Assembly (NCBI GenBank): GCA_030627125.1
Contig: DAOUSR010000003.1
Location: 1-59,989 of the forward strand
Reading direction: 5' to 3'
Source: Thioploca sp.
GTDB lineage: Bacteria > Pseudomonadota > Gammaproteobacteria > Beggiatoales > Beggiatoaceae
DNA length: 59,989 nt
Below, piece after piece: positions 1 to 8,520 of the stretch. The notes beneath the pieces are model-generated. The model was not told the DNA's origin. It worked only from the letters and a program-made list of their open reading frames with translations, and did no database searches. Position 1 is the first letter of the stretch. Every line of letters starts with the position of its first letter. The translations under genes and the position numbers were made by a program.

Positions 1-36
1 GTGTAAGAGAAATTGTCATTTGCCAAAGGAAAACAT

Positions 37-432
37 ATGATTGAACATGGCATAACAAAGATAGGTGGAGCTAAGCTACTCGGGACAATTATTTCGCCCG
101 GCCTTGCTATTTTAGTGTTAGGGGGAGTAATAGCATGGAAATTGTGGGAAAATAAACGAGAAATCCGTGGAATACGGACAGAAGTGGCAAAAAACACAGA
201 AGCTCTGAACAACCTTAGTGCTAATTTTGAAGTTTTAAGTGCTCAACAGTCTGAACGATTACCTCAGATAACGCAACAAGAATCGGAAGTGCCTCAAAAA
301 GTTAAACCGAGTACATCCGCAAGAAATATAATTAGTAAAACTTCTAAATCCTCAACCGAACCATCCTCGAAATTAGATATTTTTAAACGAATTATCGAAG
401 ATAATGTTGAATTGAGAAAGGCAATTGTTTAA
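37..432 (+). CDS. small membrane-anchored coiled-coil protein upstream of MamK-like actin
   Basis: About 131 residues. I start it at the ATG at 37, which has AAGGAAA a few bases upstream, rather than the TTG at 13. Residues about 14-36 form one hydrophobic segment (GLAILVLGGVIAW) followed by a basic stretch (KLWENKREIRG), so the C-terminal part is probably cytoplasmic. Next comes a short coiled-coil-like region (EVAKNTEALNNLSANF), a Ser/Thr/Pro/Gln-rich linker, and a charged terminal helix (KLDIFKRIIEDN). I do not recognise the family. It lies 41 bases before the actin gene on the same strand, so an operon is likely. A role as membrane anchor or positioning partner of the filament is inference only. 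Confidence 0.7.
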   Translation: MIEHGITKIGGAKLLGTIISPGLAILVLGGVIAWKLWENKREIRGIRTEVAKNTEALNNLSANFEVLSAQQSERLPQITQQESEVPQKVKPSTSARNIISKTSKSSTEPSSKLDIFKRIIEDNVELRKAIV

Positions 433-473
433 GCTTAATCTATATTTTACTTAACTATTTAGGAATAAAAATA

Positions 474-1481
474 ATGTCTGAAATTTTTCATATTGGAATT
501 GATTTGGGAACCAGCCAAACTTCCATTGCAACTTCAACTGGTAAACGCTTTACAACTACAACTTGTGTTGGTTATGCCAAAGATGTTATTGCAAGAAAAA
601 GATTTGGTAAAGACCATCTGCTTGGAGAAGAAGCCTTAGAAAATCGACTGTCTTTGGATATGGTTTGGCCATTAGCAGATGGAGTTATTTGCGAAGAAGA
701 TAGAGCACTTGAAGCAACAGGACTGATTCTTAGGCATATTATTGCTGAAAGCCTTGCAGAAAAACAAGAAAACGATAAATTATATGTCGCAATAGGCGTA
801 CCTGCTCAAGCAAGCATTAACAATAAAAAAGCAATCATTGATGTAACTAAAGATTTCATTGATAAAATCATTATTGTTAGTGAGCCATTTTCGGTAGCTT
901 ATTCCATTAACCGTTTTGATGAATGTCTTATTGTTGATATTGGTGGCGGCACTACTGATTTATGTCGTATGCATGGCTCTATACCTGATGAGGAAGATCA
1001 AGAAACTCTGAAATATGCCGGCAATTTTCTGGATGATGAGTTAGCGAAAGCCATTCTGGAAAAATTTCCAGAGGTTCAACTTACTCCTAAGATTATAAGA
1101 AACATAAAGGAAAAATACGGTTATGTCTCTGAAGTTTCTGAATTGGTTAAAGTTAAATTGACCAAACGAGGCATCCCGGCTGAATATAATATTACTGAGA
1201 TTCTGCGGGAAAGTTGTTTGAAACTAGCAAATCCTATCAGTAAAGCTATACAAGAATTAGTAGGTAGCTTTGATCCTGATTTTCAAGAAAAACTGCGTAA
1301 TAACATTATTATTGCCGGTGGTGGTTCTAGGCTTAAAGGAATAGACATCGCTATAGAAAAAAGTCTTGATGCATATGGTGGAGGAGATGCGATTTGTGTT
1401 CGGGATGCGGAACATTGCGGTAGTGTGGGAGCATTAAAGATGTGCATGGAAATGCCGGATGAGTATTGGGAAAAAATCTAG
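474..1481 (+). CDS. mamK-like: MamK-like bacterial actin (filament-forming ATPase)
   Basis: 335 residues, the usual length for MamK (about 345). The actin ATPase signatures are present: phosphate-1 loop GIDLGTSQTS (residues 8-17), phosphate-2 loop VDIGGGTTD (about 154-162) and the adenosine loop AGGGSR (about 281-286). Many intervening stretches recall magnetotactic MamK: a DGV segment near residue 64, IGVPAQAS, VSEPF, a P-x-x-E-D-Q stretch after the phosphate-2 loop, and a terminal LPxxYW-like ending (MPDEYW). MamK filaments align magnetosomes, but homologues occur outside magnetotactic bacteria. No other magnetosome gene is visible here, so the cargo is unknown. The start ATG at 474 has a weak upstream AGGAA. 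Confidence 0.85.
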   Translation: MSEIFHIGIDLGTSQTSIATSTGKRFTTTTCVGYAKDVIARKRFGKDHLLGEEALENRLSLDMVWPLADGVICEEDRALEATGLILRHIIAESLAEKQENDKLYVAIGVPAQASINNKKAIIDVTKDFIDKIIIVSEPFSVAYSINRFDECLIVDIGGGTTDLCRMHGSIPDEEDQETLKYAGNFLDDELAKAILEKFPEVQLTPKIIRNIKEKYGYVSEVSELVKVKLTKRGIPAEYNITEILRESCLKLANPISKAIQELVGSFDPDFQEKLRNNIIIAGGGSRLKGIDIAIEKSLDAYGGGDAICVRDAEHCGSVGALKMCMEMPDEYWEKI

Positions 1482-1490
1482 CCAAGTCTT

Positions 1491-1647
1491 CCTCGTTTCC
1501 AACCTAGAGATTCAATGCCATTAAGTTAAGTAAATTTATTAGGGTAACCACAAGGGATTACCCCTACGAATCATCATGTTATGTAGGGGCAATCCTTTAT
1601 GGTTGCCCTTAACTTAATGGCATTGAACCTAGAGGTTAGGAACGAGG
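1491..1647. repeat. nested palindromic element (two inverted repeats, one inside the other)
   Basis: This fills most of the 408-base gap after the actin gene. The outer arms are CCTCGTTTCCAACCTAG (from 1491) and CTAGAGGTTAGGAACGAGG (to 1647). The inner arms are TTCAATGCCATTAAGTTAAG (from 1511) and its near-perfect complement ending at 1627. The centre holds two copies of a short palindrome resembling AGGGGTAATCC/GGTTACCCT, also found near 41761. It looks like one MITE-like palindrome inserted in another. It may also act as a terminator. The rest of the gap to 1889 shows no coding potential. Confidence 0.75.
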
Positions 1648-1742
1648 GGAAATCACATTTAATTCTAGGAATTAGTTCAACTTCTCCATATTTTACAGCT
1701 TGTAGTTTTTGCATAATTTACCTCTGTATCAAGGATTTTTTA

Positions 1743-1812
1743 AGGTAGCATAGTTGGTAGTTTGTGTCGAGTTGGGGATTTTTTGAAATTGGTTAGAATG
1801 ATATAAATAGTA
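1743..1812 (+). repeat. direct repeat copy 1 flanking the HipA-like/DUF3037 pair
   Basis: About 70 bases beginning GGTAGCATAGTTGGTAG. They match, with scattered differences, the stretch at 3522-3600 in the same orientation; shared blocks are TTTGTGT-GAGTTG-GGA-TTTTTGAA and a terminal AGTAT. The two copies bracket the DUF3037 and HipA-like genes. Confidence 0.55.
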
Positions 1813-1889
1813 TTATATATTGACAAAAGAAGATACAAAAATTATGGAGCAAGTGTAGCATTCCAAAACTACAACTTGCATCCTATTTT

Positions 1890-2690
1890 CTATTGTGAGT
1901 TATTAATAACAAATTCTGTAATTTTATCTGATTTTTTTATATCTGCCATTATAATACCAGAATCCTCAATTTGCTTACGGACATCACTAAAAGCTTCAAA
2001 CAATTTACTTTTAGTATTTTCAGGAGCTTTATAAGCAAATAAAGTTGTATCTAAACGAGCATAACCATACAATTGTAACTGATTAATCTTAGTCAACCAT
2101 ACTAAACCATGTTCTATAATTTCAGTAGACTTAGTATGTCTAAAATGAATTGGTTTAATAATTTGTTGTTTTTTACCAACAAAAGGTAAACGTAATGCAT
2201 ATTTATCATTACCAACAGAAATTTCTTTAAATTGAGAAGATAAATTATTTATTTGCAATAATTCCTTAATTTTTTTAGCAATTTCTTCCTCATGTTGTTT
2301 CTTATGGACAAAACTATGATGCACATAATACTCAAATAGTTCATTAACAGTGTTTTCAGGATCAGTGCTAAAAATTACCCTGTTATTACTATAACGAATA
2401 ATATCCTCACGAGGCCTAACTAATTCAGCATAAAGATCAGATGAGTTATGATTTAGTAATTCTTGTATACGTTTTAACTCAGCTTGGATAATTTGTACTG
2501 TATATTTGAACAGATTGTTATCTAATTTTTTAAAGAAATGAGTAATTCTTTCATTCTGTCTAGTATTTAATACCTTAAAAAACAACTTTCTGTATGCTGG
2601 AATATATAGCACAATACCTATACTGACAAATTCTTCTGTTTCAGCATAGGGTTGAAATCGGATAATATTATATTTGCAGGCATATCTCAT
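1890..2690 (-). CDS. DUF3037-type protein, partner of HipA-like kinase
   Basis: 266 residues when started at the ATG ending at 2690, which overlaps the stop of the upstream kinase gene as ATGA and follows a GGGAGAG ribosome binding site. A longer in-frame start at 2705 is less likely. The N-terminus (MRYACKYNIIRFQPYAETEEFVSIGI, seen as the pattern Y-x-x-x-R-x-x-P-x-x-x-x-x-E-x-x-N/S-I-G) is typical of the DUF3037 family, whose members often sit beside HipA-like kinases. Biochemical function is unknown; an antitoxin or regulator role is inference. Translational coupling with the kinase suggests the two products act together. Confidence 0.7.
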   Translation of the reverse strand: MRYACKYNIIRFQPYAETEEFVSIGIVLYIPAYRKLFFKVLNTRQNERITHFFKKLDNNLFKYTVQIIQAELKRIQELLNHNSSDLYAELVRPREDIIRYSNNRVIFSTDPENTVNELFEYYVHHSFVHKKQHEEEIAKKIKELLQINNLSSQFKEISVGNDKYALRLPFVGKKQQIIKPIHFRHTKSTEIIEHGLVWLTKINQLQLYGYARLDTTLFAYKAPENTKSKLFEAFSDVRKQIEDSGIIMADIKKSDKITEFVINNSQ

Positions 2691-3379
2691 TTTAATCTCT
2701 CCCAAATATTACCATTTGCATCTTTAGTAAGATATTGTAACGTTTTTTCTAAATTAAAATCATTTTTCCATTCTTGCGGTATAATAGCTAATATTGACTC
2801 CCATGTATCCAAAGTAAGTTTCATTTTGTTTTGATAATTTTCTCTATCAATTAAATCAAAATCACTATTTTCTCTAAAAACATGAAAGCTCCAGAAACCC
2901 ATTTGACTAAAACTATTATCAAAAATTAAATTGTGATCAATTATATATAATTCTTTATTTTTCCAAAATAAATTTGGATTGCCACCAGACTCTGAAAGAG
3001 TACGATCTTCATTACGAATCCAAAGATCAAATATTAATATATCTTTTTTTAATGAAATAGGAATTTCTTTAATTGATTCATATTTCAATTCAGTAACGGA
3101 TGGTATTTCTTCAGAACCAAATACATAACCATCACCAAGTTCATTTCCTTCTCCATCACAAATTTCAATAAGAGCAATATCTACATATAATATTTGAAAA
3201 GATGGTATGGGTAATTGTAGAGATTGTGCTAATTTTGCACCAATAAATTCTTTTATTAAACCAGAATTTCCAACATTTTTGCCTTTGACATAATAATTTT
3301 TTCCATCAGAAGCTTTACATAAAAAAGGTTGTGTAACCCCATGTGTAGACCGTTTTATAATTTCTGTTATTTCTATCAT
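2687..3379 (-). CDS. HipA-like Ser/Thr kinase (HipA_2 type)
   Basis: 230 residues, much shorter than full HipA (about 440) but normal for the HipA_2-like group. The visible kinase features are YYVKG (candidate nucleotide-binding Lys, near residue 30), the catalytic-loop-like stretch RNEDRTLSESGGNPNLF, and IDHNLIFD as the candidate metal-binding Asp motif. The downstream gene overlaps its stop by four bases and belongs to DUF3037, a common partner. HipA family kinases can phosphorylate translation factors and cause growth arrest. Whether this is a toxin, a defence protein or something else cannot be read from sequence. Confidence 0.75.
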   Translation of the reverse strand: MIEITEIIKRSTHGVTQPFLCKASDGKNYYVKGKNVGNSGLIKEFIGAKLAQSLQLPIPSFQILYVDIALIEICDGEGNELGDGYVFGSEEIPSVTELKYESIKEIPISLKKDILIFDLWIRNEDRTLSESGGNPNLFWKNKELYIIDHNLIFDNSFSQMGFWSFHVFRENSDFDLIDRENYQNKMKLTLDTWESILAIIPQEWKNDFNLEKTLQYLTKDANGNIWERLK

Positions 3380-3521
3380 TTTTTTTCTAATTCATCGTAC
3401 ACATAAGGTTGTAAAAAAACAATATTATCAATTTGAATATCTTAATAAATTTTTTATACCAATAGTTTTGACTTGGTGTTCAACCTTAGTTATTCTATCA
3501 CAATTTCAATAGAATACAGTA

Positions 3522-3600
3522 GGGTAACATAGTTAATATATTTGTGTTGAGTTGTGGAAATTTTTGAAGATTGATTTACGTGAGTACACAGTATACTTGT
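3522..3600 (+). repeat. direct repeat copy 2 flanking the HipA-like/DUF3037 pair
   Basis: Begins GGTAACATAGTTAATA and runs through TTTGTGTTGAGTTGTGGA to ACAGTATAC. It is similar along its length to 1743-1812. It lies upstream of the kinase gene on the minus strand, so the pair of genes is bracketed by the two copies. Confidence 0.55.
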
Positions 3601-3636
3601 TCATAGAATAAAATTTTCAATCATTGTAGAATTGGT

Positions 3637-4372
3637 TCATGTCGACCTTCTGGAATATTCATTATGCCATCTAGGTTGTGATTGCATTTTATTAACAAAA
3701 TAATCAATCATTTCCTTGGCCTGTAAATATGGAGGTTCAACTTTGAATAAGTCGTGCCATAACGTTGGTATTTCTGGACCAGTTGGCCTTCTATCTTCTT
3801 CTTTCATATGTATAATTCTGTTACGAATTTTTTCGAGTTTATGGTAGCTATGCCAACATTTACTTCCCTTTGGGGATTGTATTTCTATAGCTAATGGTAG
3901 AATATTTGATAGCTTCTCATTTAAAGAAAGCCATCTTTCTATAGATTGTTTATCCATAACTTCTGTTGTGCCATTTTTTCTATTGGTGTGTTCATAATTG
4001 AAATCATCAGGAATTTTTTCATTAACAAAAGCTTCTAATACTGTATACGCCATTATAATAGATTCCATAATTCTTTCAATATAGTCAAAAGCTTCCGATT
4101 TTGAATTAAAAGTAACCTTTGATTTTAATGAACGATAGATTTTTGATGTATTTCTAATCTCCAATGCTTCTTTCCATATTCTTCTAGATGCACTAATACA
4201 AATGGCAGTTGCATTAGGAATAGTAAGTTGTTTTTTCTTAGTTAATATGGGTTGTAGATACCAATGTAACTTGACTGTCTTTTTTATTAATTTTTCCAGT
4301 CCATGGAGATGTCCAATCTTCAGCAAGAAAAAATATATCCTGCATCCTCCAATCGTTATCTGATTCTTCCAT
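3637..4372 (-). pseudogene. HEPN-like protein gene, apparently frameshifted near its 5' end
   Basis: The main frame (3637-4326) gives about 229 residues and contains RNRIIH, which fits the R-x4-H catalytic motif of HEPN ribonucleases, inside a helical C-terminal half. Its only start is a TTG with no good ribosome binding site. A better start is the ATG at 4372, after AGGAAATAAA; it opens a 44-codon frame (MEESDNDWRMQ...) that stops at 4238, right at an A-rich run where the long frame takes over. I infer a one-base indel near 4236-4245. The gene may be a pseudogene, a programmed frameshift or a sequencing error. HEPN assignment is moderate. Confidence 0.55.
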
Positions 4373-4506
4373 TTTATTTCCTGTTATTTGTGTTTTTCTG
4401 ATGTTGATGTTTTATTTTGATATTTTATACCCTGATTTAAATAGAATACCACAAAGTTAGTAAGTATTCTCAAAGAATAAATTGCGTTGAGAACTACTAT
4501 AAAATT

Positions 4507-5199
4507 TTACCTACGTTGTTGATTACTACCAAAAATCTTATTATCTATCTCAACCATAGTCAAATAACGATTCATATGATAATCAATTTTTCGATTGAGA
4601 AAATTAATGGGAAGCTCTCTAGCCAAAGGTTTCTCTCCAAGTTTTATATCAGCGATAATATTATTAAACACATGATTTCTTACGCAATAATCAATTTTAG
4701 TTCCAGTATTCCAATCAGTTGTCCGTTTAAGCTTCTGTTTGAAATAAACATTCATCTGAATAACTATTCCTACCAAATTTGCTTCAGTAAACAATTTAGG
4801 CAACCAAACCATTCGTAATTCATTGTAATAATCACCACCTGATTCACGTAAAGAAGGGTAATTTTCCAAAAAGAAATGATAAATAAATACTTCAAATTTT
4901 GGTGATAACCAAGAACAATAACGGATTGCTAATACTGGATGTATTCTCTTGGTTTTACCACGACCTTGTTCTAAATTTTCTATCTCTATGCTTTCACTTT
5001 CCGCTAATGCTTGCATAAAAAGTTTGATACTTCTTCTCTTTTTGAAAATAACATAAGTTTTGTCCTTAAGTTCACTTGGTTTTACATCAAATTTCTCAAA
5101 TGCTAAATCATACAATTTATCAACCACCACATAACCACCACTCATATGGACTGGAATTGTTGTACCATCGTGAATAGGGTTAATTAATGTTTTAGATTT
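4507..5199 (-). CDS. KilA-N-like domain protein
   Basis: About 230 residues from the ATG at 5199 (an alternative ATG lies at 5217; neither has a clear ribosome binding site). Residues about 40-125 resemble a KilA-N domain: a basic region, then a G-rich turn (EQGRGKTKRIHP) and the conserved HPVLAIRYCSWLSPKFEV pattern, as in phage KilA-N proteins (HP-x-LA-x-x-x-A-x-W-x-S-P-x-F). The C-terminal part is unassigned. KilA-N proteins bind DNA and are frequent in phages and mobile islands. It lies upstream of HEPN-like and HipA-like genes on the same strand, suggesting an accessory or defence-like island. Confidence 0.6.
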   Translation of the reverse strand, partial: KSKTLINPIHDGTTIPVHMSGGYVVVDKLYDLAFEKFDVKPSELKDKTYVIFKKRRSIKLFMQALAESESIEIENLEQGRGKTKRIHPVLAIRYCSWLSPKFEVFIYHFFLENYPSLRESGGDYYNELRMVWLPKLFTEANLVGIVIQMNVYFKQKLKRTTDWNTGTKIDYCVRNHVFNNIIADIKLGEKPLARELPINFLNRKIDYHMNRYLTMVEIDNKIFGSNQQRR

Positions 5200-5217
5200 C
5201 ATAAGCAATATTACCAT

Positions 5218-5668
5218 TATTTATGATTAAACAATATGCATAAAAATACATATTAATTTGTAAAATTACACTATTTATAATAATGGTATATTTTTTCATT
5301 TCAATATGTATTTTATGAAATATCTAAATTACATTTAAAACTATTTTATCTATATTTAAAATAATTGGGCAAGATAAAATAAGGAATGCACAAAGAATAG
5401 TACATAACAATAAAATCACCTGAATCAAAATTTACAACTCGCATATTTTGGTCTCTATTTCCTATACTTAATAAATACTGTCCGAACCATTCATAATAAA
5501 GAATTGTTATACCTAAAAGTGGCAATTAAAAAAATATTTTTCATAATTTTCAAATAGTTATTAAAAATAATTATTTTTATAAAAACAAGGTTTTTTAATT
5601 GTTTCAGATAGTTGTCAATCTAATTGCCAATTTTAGGTTATAATATAAATTTTATTTAGGAATAATTT
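5218..5668. other. intergenic region between divergent genes, containing a MITE
   Basis: 451 bases of very AT-rich DNA between the KilA-N-like gene and the acetolactate synthase-like gene. No coding potential was seen. The stretch TTTACAACTCGCATATTTT near 5429 resembles CTACAACTTGCATCCTATTTT near 1868. The last 140 bases form the inverted-repeat element listed separately. Confidence 0.6.
5507..5643. mobile_element. MITE-like element with about 22-bp terminal inverted repeats
   Basis: The left end TTATACCTAAAAGTGGCAAT and the right end (complement TTATAACCTAAAATTGGCAA) match over about 22 bases with one indel and one mismatch. The interior is about 90 bases, very AT-rich, with no open frame. 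It ends 25 bases before the start codon of the next gene, so it may carry that gene's promoter or ribosome binding region. Confidence 0.7.
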
Positions 5669-7303
5669 ATGAAATCATCAGATTTGTTTGTAAAAGCGTT
5701 GGAAAACGAAGGTGTCGAATATATTTTTGGAATACCAGGAGAAGAAAATCTTGATTTCCTTGATTCTTTAAGACAATCCACAATTAAACTTATCCTTACC
5801 AGACATGAACAAGGAGCTGGTTTTATGGCAGCAACTTATGGTAGATTGACCGGCAAACCTGGAGTCTGTCTGTCTACTTTAGGCCCAGGGGCTACTAATC
5901 TCATAACTCCAGCTGCTTACGCTCAACTTGGTGCTATGCCAATGGTAATGATTACTGGTCAAAAACCAATTAAAAAAAGTAAGCAAGGCCAATTTCAGGT
6001 TGTAAATATTGTCAACTTAATGCGACCTATTACCAAATATACCAAACAAATAGTAAATGGTAATAATATTCCCTCAGTAGTCAGAGAAGCATTTAGAATT
6101 GCTATAGAAGAACGCCCAGGAGCAGTACATATAGAATTACCAGAAGATATTGCTGCTGAAGAATCCGATGCTACCTTATTTGATGTGGTAGGACATCTAA
6201 GACCACATGCTAATGAATCAGTAATTAAAGAAGCTGCTAAAATGATACAGGCAGCTAAAATGCCATTATTATTGATTGGAGCTGGTGCAAATCGGAAACG
6301 AACTAGTAAGGCTCTTAATTGTTTTGTTGATACAACTGGTATTCAATTTTTTAATACTCAGTTGGGTAAAGGGGTAGTGGATGAAAGACATCCTAAATTT
6401 TTAGGTACTGCTGCTTTGTCAGATAATGATTTTATCCATTGTGCCATCAATCGCTCTGATTTAATTATCAATATTGGTCATGATGTGATTGAAAAACCGC
6501 CGTTCTTTATGGAAAAAAATGGTAAGAAAGTCATTCATGTGAACTTTTTCCCAGCCCAAGTGGATGATGTTTATTTTCCTCAATTAAATGTTGTCGGCGA
6601 TATAGCAACTTCCGTGCGAAGAATTGCCAACCATATCAATGGTAATTGGGATTTTTCTTATTTTGAACGAGTAAAAAATCAAGTTGATAGCAGCTTATCC
6701 AAATATTTTCAAGATAATCGCTTTCCAATATTGCCTCAGAGATTAGTAAAAATTGTACGGGAAAAATTGCCAGAAGATGGAATTATAACGCTTGACAACG
6801 GGATTTATAAGATATGGTTTGCTCGTAATTATCAATGTTTCAAACCAAATACTATGTTACTTGATAACGCTTTGGCCACTATGGGAGCAGGATTACCATC
6901 TGCTATGACTGCTAAGTTAATTTATCCTGATAAGAAGGTGATTGCCGTTAGTGGTGATGGTGGTTTCATGATGAATTCTCAAGAACTGGAAACTGCAGTG
7001 CGACTAGGTTTAAATCTTGTCGTAATTATCTTAAATGATAAAGGTTATGGAATGATAAAATGGAAACAGGAAGGAATGGGATTGGCAAATTTTGGCTTGG
7101 ATTATGAAAATCCTGACTTTGTAAAATATGCAGAAAGCTATGGTGCTATTGGGCATAGACCTAATAATTGTGGCGAATTTGCAGAAATTGTTGAGCACTG
7201 TTTAACTATGGATGGAGTTCATGTAATTGATTTAGCAATTGATTATTCATTAAATCATTCTATTTTAAATGTGTTATTGAAAGCTAAAACTTGTATTTTA
7301 TAA
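5669..7303 (+). CDS. acetolactate synthase-like thiamine diphosphate enzyme
   Basis: 544 residues, normal for an acetolactate synthase large subunit. The N-terminal pyrimidine-binding domain has FGIPGEEN and the conserved activating Glu (LTRHEQGAGFMA, about residue 50), followed by LSTLGPGATNL. The C-terminal domain has the diphosphate motif SGDGGFMMNSQELETA ending in LNDKGYGMI. The enzyme condenses two pyruvates to acetolactate, using ThDP and Mg. No regulatory small subunit or ilv gene is adjacent, so a catabolic AlsS-like role or a related 2-oxoacid activity is possible. AGGAAT precedes the ATG. A MITE ends just upstream. Confidence 0.85.
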   Translation: MKSSDLFVKALENEGVEYIFGIPGEENLDFLDSLRQSTIKLILTRHEQGAGFMAATYGRLTGKPGVCLSTLGPGATNLITPAAYAQLGAMPMVMITGQKPIKKSKQGQFQVVNIVNLMRPITKYTKQIVNGNNIPSVVREAFRIAIEERPGAVHIELPEDIAAEESDATLFDVVGHLRPHANESVIKEAAKMIQAAKMPLLLIGAGANRKRTSKALNCFVDTTGIQFFNTQLGKGVVDERHPKFLGTAALSDNDFIHCAINRSDLIINIGHDVIEKPPFFMEKNGKKVIHVNFFPAQVDDVYFPQLNVVGDIATSVRRIANHINGNWDFSYFERVKNQVDSSLSKYFQDNRFPILPQRLVKIVREKLPEDGIITLDNGIYKIWFARNYQCFKPNTMLLDNALATMGAGLPSAMTAKLIYPDKKVIAVSGDGGFMMNSQELETAVRLGLNLVVIILNDKGYGMIKWKQEGMGLANFGLDYENPDFVKYAESYGAIGHRPNNCGEFAEIVEHCLTMDGVHVIDLAIDYSLNHSILNVLLKAKTCIL

Positions 7304-7305
7304 TG

Positions 7306-7383
7306 TTATAGCATTTCCTAATTGAATATATTTAGACGAATTATTGAAGTTCGTTAAGAATTCTTAATTAAGAATTGCTATAA
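7306..7383. repeat. short inverted-repeat element, TTATAGCA family, copy 1
   Basis: The ends are TTATAGCATTTC and GAATTGCTATAA (complement TTATAGCAATTC). The interior contains GAATTCTTAATTAAGAATT. The same end sequences occur in intergenic positions near 16430, 19037, 43064 and 56875. It is a MITE-like dispersed family. Confidence 0.65.
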
Positions 7384-7428
7384 TCTTCTCAATCCCTACT
7401 ACATCTTATTTTAAGGTTACGTTTGAAT

Positions 7429-8373
7429 ATGAAATACGTTCAAATCGAAACAACTACCACTTGCAACCAACGTTGCTATTTTTGTCCAGTATCGCAGGTT
7501 AAACGCCCAAAAAGCCAATTATCACTTGCAAGGTTAGAAAAAATTCTGATTGGTTTACGTCCATATGATATTGAAGCCATTATTATCAGTGGTTTTAACG
7601 AGCCAACTTACGATAAACAACTCATTGAGAAAATTCAACTTATACGGAAAGCTGGTTTTGCTGTTTCTTTTTGTACCAATGGCTCTGGTTTAACTCCAGC
7701 TTTAACTGACAAACTGTTGGAATTGAAAGTTACTGGTTTTACTATTAATTTATCAACTATAGATGCCAAACAATATGCAAAGGATAGGGGCAGCAAAGAT
7801 TTAAAACATGTGATTCCACGACTAACTTATTTATTTAACCAGGCTAATATTCAGCAAATAACAGTATTAATATTAGGAGCTTTGGATGCTAAACATGCTA
7901 ATAATATTCAGATGATTAGTAAGCAGTTTGCTAATTTTAATACGGTTAAATTTCTCATTAGTCCTATTGCCGATTATGCTGGTAAAGATACGCAGGTTTT
8001 GTCCGAACGACCTAATTATAAAACTTTACAGGGTTGTTCTATGGGAAGACAAAATCAATGGTTACATTTTATGGCGGATGGGAATGCAATATTGTGTTGC
8101 CAAGATTATTTTGGGAAATATAAACTAGGCCATATTGACGAGTCAACAGTGACAGAAATTTATCAAGGTGAAAAGATAACTCAAATGCGGCATTGGATAG
8201 CAGGTCAAGAAGAAGCTCCAGCAGATTTTATTTGCCGCCAGTGTGTATTTGCTCTTAATGGGGATAATTATATGCAAACGTTAAAAAAATTATTTTGTCA
8301 GGCATGTAAATTACCGACTATTTTAGGCACAGAAAATTCTTGCCATCGATGTGAAGTTAATTGTTATTTATAA
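7429..8373 (+). CDS. radical SAM protein with SPASM-like C-terminal cysteines
   Basis: 314 residues from the ATG at 7429, preceded by AAGGTTACG (a TTG six bases earlier is less likely). The radical SAM cluster motif CNQRCYFC lies near residue 11. The C-terminal third has an LHFMADGNAILCCQDY stretch and further cysteines (CRQC, CQAC, CHRC), as in SPASM-type auxiliary-cluster proteins that modify peptides or act as anaerobic maturases. Substrate unknown: no obvious precursor peptide is adjacent. The cassette-like array begins just downstream. Confidence 0.8.
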   Translation: MKYVQIETTTTCNQRCYFCPVSQVKRPKSQLSLARLEKILIGLRPYDIEAIIISGFNEPTYDKQLIEKIQLIRKAGFAVSFCTNGSGLTPALTDKLLELKVTGFTINLSTIDAKQYAKDRGSKDLKHVIPRLTYLFNQANIQQITVLILGALDAKHANNIQMISKQFANFNTVKFLISPIADYAGKDTQVLSERPNYKTLQGCSMGRQNQWLHFMADGNAILCCQDYFGKYKLGHIDESTVTEIYQGEKITQMRHWIAGQEEAPADFICRQCVFALNGDNYMQTLKKLFCQACKLPTILGTENSCHRCEVNCYL

Positions 8374-8450
8374 GCTAATCGATTCAAGTTACTATGCGAG
8401 ACATGGAGAGGCAACTTGACTTAAAAATTAAGTAGGATTAGTATGTTACT

Positions 8451-8520
8451 TTATCCTGATGAAACGTTTCATCCTTGCTACGCTTCTCCAAGTCGCTACG
8501 GTCGGGCTACTCAGGATAAC
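8451..8520 (+). repeat. hairpin module TTATCCTGA...TCAGGATAA, copy 1
   Basis: About 70 bases bounded by TTATCCTGA and TCAGGATAA, with a GC-richer interior (CTCCAAGTCGCTACGGTCGG). Related copies occur at about 9695-9767, 11492-11551 and 13877-13919, always next to an attC-like site. It may be a gene-less cassette or part of an extended recombination site. Confidence 0.6.
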
